Assembly: GCA_017386805.1 (NCBI GenBank)
Contig: JAFOGM010000117.1
Location: forward strand, 1 to 5,429
Length of the DNA stretch: 5,429 nt
Direction: 5' to 3'
Origin: Bacillota bacterium
GTDB taxonomy: Bacteria; Bacillota; Clostridia; Peptostreptococcales; Anaerovoracaceae
Part shown: in pieces, positions 1 through 5,429 of the stretch
Layout: each line of letters starts with the position of its first letter
Position numbering within the stretch: position 1 is the stretch's first letter
Made by a program: the position numbers and the translations under genes
Notes under the pieces: model-generated
What the model was told of the DNA's origin: nothing
The model's database searches: none
What the model saw: only the letters and a program-made list of their open reading frames with translations

Positions 1-10
1 AAGCTGCAGT

Positions 11-17
11 AAAGGAG
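11..17 (+). promoter_or_regulatory. Ribosome binding site of the cupin gene
   Basis: AAAGGAG lies 10 bases before the ATG at 28 and is a strong Shine-Dalgarno match. It supports that ATG as the start. No promoter is visible in the few bases before it, so the promoter must lie outside the window. Confidence 0.8.
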
Positions 18-27
18 AACGACAAAA

Positions 28-543
28 ATGAACGAGAAGAATTTCAATGGTCAGGCGGTAACTCCGCAGCAGCTGATCGAGCTTCTGAACCTCAGTCCCT
101 TACCGGAAGAAGGGGGAATGACCAATCAGACCTATTGCAGCCGCTGGACCATCGGTGAAGAACCCGGGGGAACCTGTATTTATTACCTGTTATCCGGAGA
201 AGCCTTTTCTCACCTCCATCGCCTGACCGGAGATGAGATGTATCACTTCTATTTGGGAGATCCTGTGGAACTGCTGGAACTGCTTCCTGACGGTACCGTG
301 AAAACCACCGTTTTGGGACAGGACATCCTCAATGGCCAGAAGGTTCAGCACTTGGTACCGGCCGGTCACTGGCAGGGATCCCGTCTGGTGGATGGAGGAA
401 GCTGGGCGCTGATGGGAACCACCATGTGTCCGGGATATACGGAGGCTTGTTATGAGCACGGGGATGCAGAGGAACTGAAGAGGCAGTATCCACAGGCAGA
501 AGAAGGTATTAAAAAACTCACAGGGAAGCCGATTTACAAATAA
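28..543 (+). CDS. Cupin domain protein, DUF985/Cupin_5 family (YML079w-like)
   Basis: A 171-residue single-domain protein of unknown biochemical role, probably cytoplasmic since it has no signal peptide or membrane segment. The family folds as a small beta barrel. The N-terminal helix region (residues 11-25, TPQQLIELLNLSPLP) and the following Glu/Gly-rich turn are typical of DUF985. The first cupin motif is at 57-77: G57, H62, H64, E70 and G77 in the spacing HxH-x5-E-x6-G, with H73 nearby, so a metal or small-ligand site is possible. The second motif is around 103-114 (G103, P111, G113, H114) in the segment VPAGHWQGSRL. The C-terminal CPGYTEACYEHGDAEEL (134-150) is the family's usual closing block. 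The length is typical and the gene looks intact. Leu and Glu codons are mixed, unlike the strongly biased lipoprotein gene downstream. It has no evident functional link to the transporter and is separated from it by a promoter. The family call is firm; substrate and function are unknown. Confidence 0.87.
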   Translation: MNEKNFNGQAVTPQQLIELLNLSPLPEEGGMTNQTYCSRWTIGEEPGGTCIYYLLSGEAFSHLHRLTGDEMYHFYLGDPVELLELLPDGTVKTTVLGQDILNGQKVQHLVPAGHWQGSRLVDGGSWALMGTTMCPGYTEACYEHGDAEELKRQYPQAEEGIKKLTGKPIYK

Positions 544-548
544 ACGCA

Positions 549-624
549 GAAATGAATTCAACTCATTGAAAAGTAACTGAAAACCTTGAAATCCTTGTGG
601 AAAAAAGGTATAATGAAATGAATT
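549..624 (+). repeat. Ten-base direct repeat flanking the promoter
   Basis: GAAATGAATT occurs at 549-558 and again at 615-624, with 66 bp between the two starts. The first copy lies upstream of the -35 box. The second begins immediately after the -10 box and spans the expected transcription start. It could be a pair of half-sites for a regulator, but both copies are A+T-rich and a chance match in this region is quite possible. Confidence 0.3.
586..614 (+). promoter_or_regulatory. Sigma-A/sigma-70 promoter of the transporter operon
   Basis: The -35 box TTGAAA (586-591) is one base from consensus TTGACA. The -10 box TATAAT (609-614) is a perfect consensus. The spacer is exactly 17 bp and A+T-rich. 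The expected transcription start is near 620-622, giving a leader of about 100 nt before the ATG at 722. The promoter sits after the end of the cupin gene, so the transporter can be transcribed independently. I see no intrinsic terminator between the cupin stop and this promoter, so read-through from upstream may also occur. Confidence 0.85.
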
Positions 625-633
625 TTGTTAATG

Positions 634-688
634 TCGTCTGAAAAAGACGAACAATAAGAACTCGAAAAAGATTTTAAGTTCGGGTTCT
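634..688 (+). promoter_or_regulatory. Structured 5' leader with two hairpins
   Basis: Hairpin 1 has a perfect 6-bp stem, TCGTCT (634-639) with AGACGA (645-650), and a GAAAA loop. Hairpin 2 has a 10-bp stem, AGAACTCGAA (657-666) with TTCGGGTTCT (679-688), with one T-G (U-G) wobble and a 12-nt loop. The two are six bases apart and both fall inside the predicted transcript. Neither is followed by a T-tract, so they are not intrinsic terminators; the sequence after hairpin 2 is A-rich, including nine A's at 697-705. I could not find the conserved purine-riboswitch core that sometimes precedes nucleoside transporters in Firmicutes. Possible roles are mRNA stabilisation or regulation of initiation; the structures are seen in sequence but the function is unknown. 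Confidence 0.45.
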
Positions 689-706
689 GGAAAAGCAAAA
701 AAAAAG

Positions 707-713
707 AAAGAGG
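707..713 (+). promoter_or_regulatory. Ribosome binding site of the lipoprotein gene
   Basis: AAAGAGG followed by T ends 8 bases before the ATG at 722. It sits in an A-rich stretch that should stay single-stranded, just downstream of leader hairpin 2. This favours efficient initiation and fixes the start at 722. Confidence 0.7.
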
Positions 714-721
714 TAAAAACA

Positions 722-1852
722 ATGAAACAGACAAAGAAGTGGATCGCTCTGCTGCTGGCTCTGGCAATGGTATTTGCTCTGGTTGGCTGCGGCGGCGGTG
801 AAGCTGAAGAAGAAGGCCAGGAAGGCCTGCGCATCGTTCAGGTTTCCTCCGGTGCTGGTATCGACGACGGTTCTTTCAATCAGAACGTGTATGAAGGTAT
901 CGTAGCATTCATGGAATCCCGTGGAAACATCGATACTTTCAACGATGTTCTGGACTCCACCGGTGACCCGGCTGCTGCTGTTCAGGCTGTAGCTGACATC
1001 GTAGCTGACTACGACGTAATCGTTACTCCGGGCTTCCAGTTCGCAGGTATCACCTCCATCGCTCAGGAAAACCCCGACAAGATGTTCATCATCGTTGACT
1101 CCTTCCCGTCCGATGAAAATGGCGCAACCATCGAACTGCCCAACGTATACGGTATGCTGTTCACCGAACACGAAGGTGGTTTCTTCGCTGGTATCGCAGC
1201 TGCAATGACCTCCAAGACCGGTAAGGTTGCTTCCGTTCACGGTATTGCATTCGAATCCAACGTAAACTATCAGTGGGGCTTCGAATCCGGCGTTGCATAT
1301 GCTAACAAGCACTTCGGCACCGCTGTAGAAGTTGTTGAACTGCCCGCTTACGCTGGTACCGACGTTACTGGCCTGAATGTTGGCGGTAACTACGTAGGTT
1401 CCTTCGCTGACCCTGCTACCGGTAAGGTAATCGCAGAAGCTCTGATCGCTCAGGGCGTAGACGTGATCTTCCCCGCTGGCGGTTCCTCCGGTAACGGCTG
1501 CATCACCGCTGCTAAGGAAGCTGAAGGCGTTTACTTCATCGGCTGCGACGCTGACCAGTACAAGGACGGCGCTAAGGGCGATGCTAACATCTGCCTGACT
1601 TCCGCTCTGAAGGTTATGGACATCAACGTAGAACGTCAGCTGAACGCTATCGTAGATGGTACCTTCGAAGGTGGTAACGTAATTCTGAGCGCTGACACCG
1701 GTTCCACCGGTTATGTAACTGGCGAACACTGCCAGCTGAGCGAAGAAGCTCTGGCTGCTCTGGAAGAAGTATACGCTCTGGTTCAGGACGGTACTATCGT
1801 TCCCGCTGGTAACTTCAACGGCTACACTCCGGAAAACTTCCCCGGACTGTAA
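722..1852 (+). CDS. nupN: BMP/PnrA-family nucleoside-binding lipoprotein of an ABC importer
   Basis: Substrate-binding lipoprotein of 376 residues that should capture nucleosides outside the membrane and deliver them to the permeases encoded downstream. Residues 1-23 are a lipoprotein signal: basic MKQTKK, a hydrophobic core, then lipobox L20-V21-G22-C23, with lipidation and cleavage expected at Cys23. A short Gly/Glu-rich linker (24-34) precedes the domain. Family blocks follow in order: DDGSFNQNVYEG (48-59), VTPGFQF (101-107), NVYGMLFTEHEGGFFAG (141-157), WGFESG (185-190), AGGSSGNG (252-259), GCDADQ (274-279) and SALKVMD (294-300). Asp48, Phe52, Asp276 and Lys297 are in blocks that form the purine nucleoside pocket in PnrA. 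Length is normal. Codon use is extremely biased (Ile nearly all ATC, Glu almost wholly GAA, Leu nearly all CTG), suggesting high expression. The mature protein has four further Cys (260, 275, 291, 337). The symbol rests on family and operon order; guanosine/inosine-type substrate is inferred, and BMP proteins for other ligands exist. Confidence 0.93.
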   Translation: MKQTKKWIALLLALAMVFALVGCGGGEAEEEGQEGLRIVQVSSGAGIDDGSFNQNVYEGIVAFMESRGNIDTFNDVLDSTGDPAAAVQAVADIVADYDVIVTPGFQFAGITSIAQENPDKMFIIVDSFPSDENGATIELPNVYGMLFTEHEGGFFAGIAAAMTSKTGKVASVHGIAFESNVNYQWGFESGVAYANKHFGTAVEVVELPAYAGTDVTGLNVGGNYVGSFADPATGKVIAEALIAQGVDVIFPAGGSSGNGCITAAKEAEGVYFIGCDADQYKDGAKGDANICLTSALKVMDINVERQLNAIVDGTFEGGNVILSADTGSTGYVTGEHCQLSEEALAALEEVYALVQDGTIVPAGNFNGYTPENFPGL

Positions 1853-1866
1853 TTAGACCTGGAAAT

Positions 1867-1902
1867 GGGATATCCTGCTTCGCAGGGTATCCCTTTCTTT
1901 TC
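1867..1902 (+). terminator. Intrinsic terminator inside the operon, after the lipoprotein gene
   Basis: A 12-bp stem, GGGATATCCTGC (1867-1878) with GCAGGGTATCCC (1882-1893), has one G-T wobble and a 3-base TTC loop. It is followed directly by TTTCTTTTC (1894-1902). It begins 14 bases after the lipoprotein stop codon and precedes the ATPase gene in the same direction. No T-tract follows it on the other strand, so it acts in one direction. It probably lets only part of the transcription continue, and the stem may also protect the 3' end of the lipoprotein message. No convincing promoter is visible between it and the ATPase start. Confidence 0.85.
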
Positions 1903-1935
1903 ATAACAACAAATCCGACATAACTATGTGAGGAC

Positions 1936-1941
1936 AAGGAG
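1936..1941 (+). promoter_or_regulatory. Ribosome binding site that decides the ATPase start
   Basis: AAGGAG ends 7 bases before the ATG at 1949, the ideal spacing. The reading frame is open to a GTG at 1928, but that start would place this site inside the coding sequence and add seven residues (MRTRRSQ) before the normal family N-terminus. The ATG at 1949 is therefore preferred. Confidence 0.85.
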
Positions 1942-1948
1942 ATCGCAG

Positions 1949-3478
1949 ATGAGCGAATACATTGTGGAGATGCGTCATGTGACGAAGCGATTCCCCGGAA
2001 TTGTAGCGAATGACGATGTCAGCCTCGGAATTAAAAAAGGTGAGATTTTTGCTCTGTTGGGCGAAAACGGTGCCGGAAAATCTACTCTGATGAGTATCCT
2101 CTTCGGGATGTACGAACCGGACGAGGGTGAAGTTTTCGTACGCGGAAAGAAGGTAGAACACTTCTCTCCCAACCATGCAACAGAATTGAATATCGGCATG
2201 GTGCATCAGCATTTCAAGCTGGTGTCCAACTATACCATTACTGAGAATATTATTTTGGGGATGGAACCGCAGAAAAAGCTGTTTGGTTTCTTACCCAGTG
2301 TAGATATTAAGAATACCAACAAAAAGATTGCAGAACTATCCAAGAAGTTCGGCCTGGAAGTGGATCCCACAGCGAAGATCGAAAATCTGAACGTTTCCAT
2401 GCAGCAGCGTGTTGAAATCCTGAAGATGCTCTATCGCGAAGCGGAGATCCTGATCTTCGACGAACCCACAGCGGTACTGACTCCCCAGGAAATCGAATTC
2501 CTGCTGGAAATCATCCGTGAAATGCGCAAGAACGGTAAGACCATCATTCTGATCACCCACAAGCTGGAAGAAATCAAGCAGGTGGCTGACCGCTGCGCCA
2601 TCATGAACCGCGGTAAGCTGATCGAAATCTGCGACGTTAAGGATACTTCCACCAAGAAGATGGCGGAACTGATGGTAGGTCGTGAAGTTAACTTCGCTCC
2701 GGAAAAGACACCGTTCACTCCCGGTGAAGTGATGCTGAACGTGGAACACCTGACCGTAAAGAATCAGGATGGCTTCCCCGTGGTCAATGACGTATCCTTC
2801 TCCGTACGCGGCGGCGAAGTCTTCGCCATTGCCGGTGTAGCAGGAAACGGCCAGGTTGAGATCGCCGATGCCATTGCCGGTCTGGTACCTGCCGTAGGTG
2901 GAAAGATCCAGCTGGGCGGTGCAGATATTACCAATGCCACGGTAAAAGCCAGAAATAAGCAGGGTCTTGCGTACATTCCGGAAGACCGACAGACCTGGGG
3001 TCTGATCCTGGACTTCACCCTGTCCGAAAACCTGCTGATGAGACGCTACGACCAGGAACCTTACTGTGTGAAGCACGTTCTCCATCGTGATAAATTTGAC
3101 GAAAAGAGCCGTGTTCTCATCGATAAATACGACATCCGTTCCGGTCAGGCAGAAGCGACCATCGTTCGCAGCATGTCCGGCGGTAACCAGCAGAAGGCCA
3201 TTGTCGCCCGTGAAATCGATATGGATACCCCCTTCATCATCTTCGTTCAGCCCACCAGAGGTCTGGACATCGGGGCCATCGAAAACATCCACCAGCAGAT
3301 CCTGGCGGAACGCGATAAAGGAAAGGCCATCCTGCTGATTTCCCTGGAACTGGACGAAATCATGAATTTAGCCGATACCATCGGTGTTATCTATAACGGT
3401 CAGCTGCTGAAAATCGCGCCGGCCGATACCCTGACTTCCAACGAAGTTGGTCAGTTTATGATGGGGGTGAAGGAATAA
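1949..3478 (+). CDS. nupO: Nucleoside ABC transporter ATP-binding protein, two fused ATPase domains
   Basis: ATPase of 509 residues, usual length for the family, driving nucleoside uptake from the cytoplasmic side of the membrane. Domain 1 (about 4-250) has Walker A GENGAGKST (38-46), Q-loop Gln87, signature region LNVSMQQRVEI (147-157), Walker B ending D171-E172, a D-loop-region TAVLTPQE and H-loop His204. Domain 2 (about 260-505) has a degenerate Walker A, GVAGNGQVE (296-304, no Lys), a good signature SGGNQQK (410-416), and Walker B replaced by FVQPTRGLD (432-440) with Val/Gln in place of Asp/Glu. Such asymmetry is known for this sugar/nucleoside class: one hydrolytic site combines Walker A/B of domain 1 with the signature of domain 2, while the other is non-canonical. 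The domain 1 signature is further altered, with Ser150 where Gly is usual. Codon choice shifts sharply near residue 145. The next gene starts on the very next base. Symbol assigned by similarity and gene order. Confidence 0.93.
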   Translation: MSEYIVEMRHVTKRFPGIVANDDVSLGIKKGEIFALLGENGAGKSTLMSILFGMYEPDEGEVFVRGKKVEHFSPNHATELNIGMVHQHFKLVSNYTITENIILGMEPQKKLFGFLPSVDIKNTNKKIAELSKKFGLEVDPTAKIENLNVSMQQRVEILKMLYREAEILIFDEPTAVLTPQEIEFLLEIIREMRKNGKTIILITHKLEEIKQVADRCAIMNRGKLIEICDVKDTSTKKMAELMVGREVNFAPEKTPFTPGEVMLNVEHLTVKNQDGFPVVNDVSFSVRGGEVFAIAGVAGNGQVEIADAIAGLVPAVGGKIQLGGADITNATVKARNKQGLAYIPEDRQTWGLILDFTLSENLLMRRYDQEPYCVKHVLHRDKFDEKSRVLIDKYDIRSGQAEATIVRSMSGGNQQKAIVAREIDMDTPFIIFVQPTRGLDIGAIENIHQQILAERDKGKAILLISLELDEIMNLADTIGVIYNGQLLKIAPADTLTSNEVGQFMMGVKE

Positions 3479-4657
3479 ATGAAAACAAAGAAAAAGAGTT
3501 CCAATCTGTTCCTCACCATCATGGGAGATGAAAAGCGTCAGAGCCTGACCATTCCTCTGTTCGCCATCTTCCTGTCCCTGATTGCCGGTGCACTGCTGAT
3601 GCTGGCGCTGGGAAAGAACCCCATTGAAGGTTACATGAGCTTACTGCGCGGCTGCGGTCTGATGATGAAGAAGAACTATGCCGGCGGTAAGGGTATGCTG
3701 ACTGACTTCATGAGCTTCCTGGATATCTGGACACCCATGATCTTCGCCGCGTTAGCGGTTGCCGTAGCATATAAAGCAGGTTTGTTCAATATCGGTGCTT
3801 CCGGTCAGATGCTGATGGCTGGTTTCATCGCATCCATCACCGTAGGTTACAGCGACCTTCCGGCTGTGGCTGCAAAGCCGCTGGCCATTCTGGTTGGCGT
3901 TGTTGTTGGCGCATTATGCGGAAGCATCATCGGCCTTCTGAAGTATAAGTTCAATATCAATGAAGTTGTATCGGCAATCATGCTGAACTACATCTTCCAG
4001 TACGTTGTCGGTTTCTTCATTCTGACCTTCTATGTACACCCTGTGACCCGTCAGTCCAACGTGGTAAGCGACGCTTCCCGACTGACTCTGCAGAATGTGC
4101 AGATCGGCAGCATGAAAACAGTGATCCCCCTGGGCTTCATTTTAGCTGTCATTGCCGTAATCGTAACGTATTACTTCATCAATTACACCCGTCAGGGCTT
4201 TGAACTGAAGGCTGTTGGTACCAATAAGAAGGGTGCCATTTACGCAGGAATCAATGCCAACAAGAACATCATGCTGGCCATGGCCATCTCCGGTGGCCTG
4301 GCAGGCCTGGCAGGTGTGACATATTACATGGGTTACATGGCTTCCATCCAGCCCAAGGTATTGCTGAGCACCGGTTTCGACGCGGTAGCGGTTTGCTTAC
4401 TGGGGAACTCCAATCCCATCGGTATCGTAGGTTCTTCCTTCCTGGTAACTATCATCAGTAAGGGTGCGATTTACATGAACTCTTCCGTGGGCCTGCCCAA
4501 GGAAATTGCTTCTCTGATCACCGGTCTGCTGCTGCTGTTCACCGCCTGCGGTGTTTACATCAAGTACCGACTGAAGAAATCCAAGGATCGTCTGGAACAG
4601 GAAGCAAAGTTAGCAGAAGCTGTTGCTTGTAACGCTGGAAAGGAGGCTGAACAATAA
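3479..4657 (+). CDS. nupP: Nucleoside ABC transporter permease, first subunit (BPD_transp_2 family)
   Basis: Integral membrane protein of 392 residues forming half of the nucleoside channel. A basic cytoplasmic N-terminus (1-22) leads into a first membrane segment at about 24-44. Further hydrophobic segments lie at roughly 84-99, 104-123, 133-155, 163-186, 213-235, 263-284, 298-328 (probably two) and 340-363, followed by a charged cytoplasmic tail (364-392). Family motifs are GLFNIGASGQ (101-110), NEVVSAIMLNYI (161-172) and GFELKAVGTNKKGAIYAGIN (240-259); the last is the cytoplasmic loop likely to touch the ATPase. Ser108 stands where Glu is common (NIGAEGQ). Residues 56-83 form an extended loop with a KK/GG-rich stretch between the first two segments. 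ATG immediately follows the TAA of the ATPase gene; AAGGA within that gene's last codons (3470-3474) is close, so translation is probably coupled. It pairs with the shorter permease that follows. Confidence 0.92.
   Translation: MKTKKKSSNLFLTIMGDEKRQSLTIPLFAIFLSLIAGALLMLALGKNPIEGYMSLLRGCGLMMKKNYAGGKGMLTDFMSFLDIWTPMIFAALAVAVAYKAGLFNIGASGQMLMAGFIASITVGYSDLPAVAAKPLAILVGVVVGALCGSIIGLLKYKFNINEVVSAIMLNYIFQYVVGFFILTFYVHPVTRQSNVVSDASRLTLQNVQIGSMKTVIPLGFILAVIAVIVTYYFINYTRQGFELKAVGTNKKGAIYAGINANKNIMLAMAISGGLAGLAGVTYYMGYMASIQPKVLLSTGFDAVAVCLLGNSNPIGIVGSSFLVTIISKGAIYMNSSVGLPKEIASLITGLLLLFTACGVYIKYRLKKSKDRLEQEAKLAEAVACNAGKEAEQ
4639..4646 (+). promoter_or_regulatory. Ribosome binding site of the second permease gene
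   Basis: AAAGGAGG, a perfect Shine-Dalgarno sequence, lies inside the end of the preceding gene and 10 bases before the ATG at 4657. It supports that start over the out-of-frame ATG at 4661. Confidence 0.85.
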
Positions 4658-5429
4658 TGAATGAAATTATTGTAAATGGGATGTCCTTTGCAGTTCCCCT
4701 GTTCATCATCGCTGTAGGCGGTATTTACAGTGAACGAAGCGGCGTAACCAACCTGGCGCTGGAAGGTTTCATGGGCGCAGGTGCGTTCTTCGGTGCGGTA
4801 TTCACCGCGCTGACTGCAGGTGCCTTCGCGGCAACCTCGCAGCTGCCCATGTATCTCTCCCTGTTCGTAGCTATGGTGGGCGGTGCGCTGTACGCTGTTG
4901 TACACGCCGTACTGTGCATCAAATTCAAGGCAAATCAGGTGATCAGCGGTGTCGTAGTCAACATTCTGGCTATGGCTCTGACCGACTTCCTGACCAGCCA
5001 GATCAATGAAAGCGTACTGGGTCAGTCCGCAGACAAGTTCATTCTGAACGTTTCTGCAAGATTGACCATCGAGCCGCTGGCTTCCATTCCTGTGATCGGC
5101 GGCTTCTTTACCAACGTATATCCCTTCGAGTTCATCATCGTGGGCGTAGCGATCGTGGCTTGGTACGTGATGTACAAGACCAAGTTCGGTATGCGTTTGA
5201 GAGCTTGCGGTGACAACCCCTATGCAGTGGATGCTGCCGGTTGTAACGTGGCTCGTACCCAGTTCATCGCAGTTCTGGTATCCGGTGGTCTGTCCGGTCT
5301 GGGCGGTATGTGCTTTGCTTACTCCGTATTCGGTAACTATTCCACCAGCATCTACGCTGGCTATGGTTATCTGGCCATTGCAGCCCTGATCTTCGGTAAC
5401 TGGAAGATCCCGGCGACCTTAGGTGCTTG
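4657..5429 (+). CDS. nupQ: Nucleoside ABC transporter permease, second subunit, cut by the window end
   Basis: The frame is open from ATG 4657 to the last base, giving 257 codons without a stop. Family members are about 300-320 residues, so roughly 50-60 residues are missing beyond the window. I translated it directly: it begins MNEIIVNGMSFAVPLFIIAV. Motifs are ERSGVTNLALEGFM (25-38), the hallmark of this permease class, then NQVISGVVVNILA (93-105), GMRLRACGDNPYAVDAAG (178-195) as the likely ATPase-coupling loop, and GYGYLAIAALIFGNWKIP (235-252). Hydrophobic segments lie near 8-22, 34-56, 68-88, 94-112, 154-173, 200-220 and 233-247. Its ATG shares its A with the last base of the previous TAA stop (TAATG), so the two permeases overlap by one base and are almost certainly co-translated. 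It should complete a heterodimeric channel with the preceding gene product. Confidence 0.9.
   Translation, partial: MNEIIVNGMSFAVPLFIIAVGGIYSERSGVTNLALEGFMGAGAFFGAVFTALTAGAFAATSQLPMYLSLFVAMVGGALYAVVHAVLCIKFKANQVISGVVVNILAMALTDFLTSQINESVLGQSADKFILNVSARLTIEPLASIPVIGGFFTNVYPFEFIIVGVAIVAWYVMYKTKFGMRLRACGDNPYAVDAAGCNVARTQFIAVLVSGGLSGLGGMCFAYSVFGNYSTSIYAGYGYLAIAALIFGNWKIPATLGA

Noticed and set aside
1..12. Possible end of an upstream coding region (frame reads Lys-Leu-Gln-stop, TAA at 10-12)
   Set aside because: Three codons are too little evidence. A stop in one frame here is expected by chance, although the short distance to the cupin gene would fit an operon.
551..567. Weak inverted repeat AATGA/TCATT after the cupin gene as a terminator
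   Set aside because: A 5-bp A+T-rich stem without a T-tract is too weak to call.
615..721. Purine riboswitch upstream of the nucleoside transporter
   Set aside because: Neither the conserved core segments nor the three-way junction layout is visible, and no terminator hairpin is present in the leader.
674..1729. 351-codon open frame on the - strand opposite the lipoprotein gene
   Set aside because: It is antisense to a clearly recognised gene, and the biased codons of that gene remove stops from this frame. The translation is low-complexity (Ser/Val/Gly-rich) with no family resemblance, and it overlaps the operon leader.
1903..1935. Separate promoter for the ATPase gene
   Set aside because: CATAACT-like sequence near 1919 is a poor -10 match, and no acceptable -35 lies at the right distance.
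1928..1948. Upstream GTG start for the ATPase, adding seven residues
   Set aside because: The AAGGAG site at 1936-1941 would lie inside the coding region; the ATG at 1949 has ideal spacing and gives the normal family N-terminus.
2336..3292. 318-codon open frame on the - strand opposite the ATPase gene
   Set aside because: It is a shadow of a well-supported ABC ATPase. I saw no ribosome binding site or recognisable domain.
4657..5429. Frameshift or pseudogene in the second permease, because no stop codon is found
   Set aside because: The frame is open and family motifs stay in order to the last base; the gene simply runs past the window end.

Overview
The window is about half G+C. It has strong AAGGAG-type ribosome binding sites, a consensus sigma-70/sigma-A promoter and a lipoprotein-anchored binding protein in place of a periplasmic one. 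Together these suggest a low-GC-lineage Gram-positive (Firmicutes/Bacillota), most likely an anaerobic Clostridia-type bacterium. I infer this from gene type and layout; no rRNA or lineage marker is present.

Layout, all on the + strand: (1) bases 28-543, a small stand-alone cupin of the DUF985/Cupin_5 family. (2) Bases 544-721, an intergenic region with a near-perfect promoter (TTGAAA, 17 bp, TATAAT) and a leader of about 100 nt that can form two hairpins. (3) Bases 722-1852, a BMP/PnrA-family nucleoside-binding lipoprotein. (4) Bases 1853-1948, a gap holding a strong hairpin plus T-tract terminator and then the next ribosome binding site. (5) Bases 1949-3478, a double-domain ABC ATPase. (6) Bases 3479-4657, the first permease. 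(7) Bases 4657-5429, the second permease, cut by the window end.

Genes 3 to 7 form a complete nucleoside (purine-type) ABC importer with the gene order of Bacillus subtilis nupNOPQ (yufNOPQ). The lipoprotein captures the nucleoside outside the membrane, the two unlike permeases form the channel, and the fused ATPase supplies both nucleotide-binding domains. The last three genes are packed tightly: one junction abuts exactly and the next overlaps by one base, which suggests translational coupling. The terminator after the lipoprotein gene, together with its highly biased codon use, fits a design in which the binding protein is made in excess of the membrane parts.

I do not see a new biological system. 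This is a recognisable transporter operon with an unrelated cupin upstream. The points most worth a second look are the structured leader that matches no riboswitch I recognise, the in-operon terminator, the altered ABC signature in the first ATPase domain, and an abrupt codon-preference change inside the ATPase gene.
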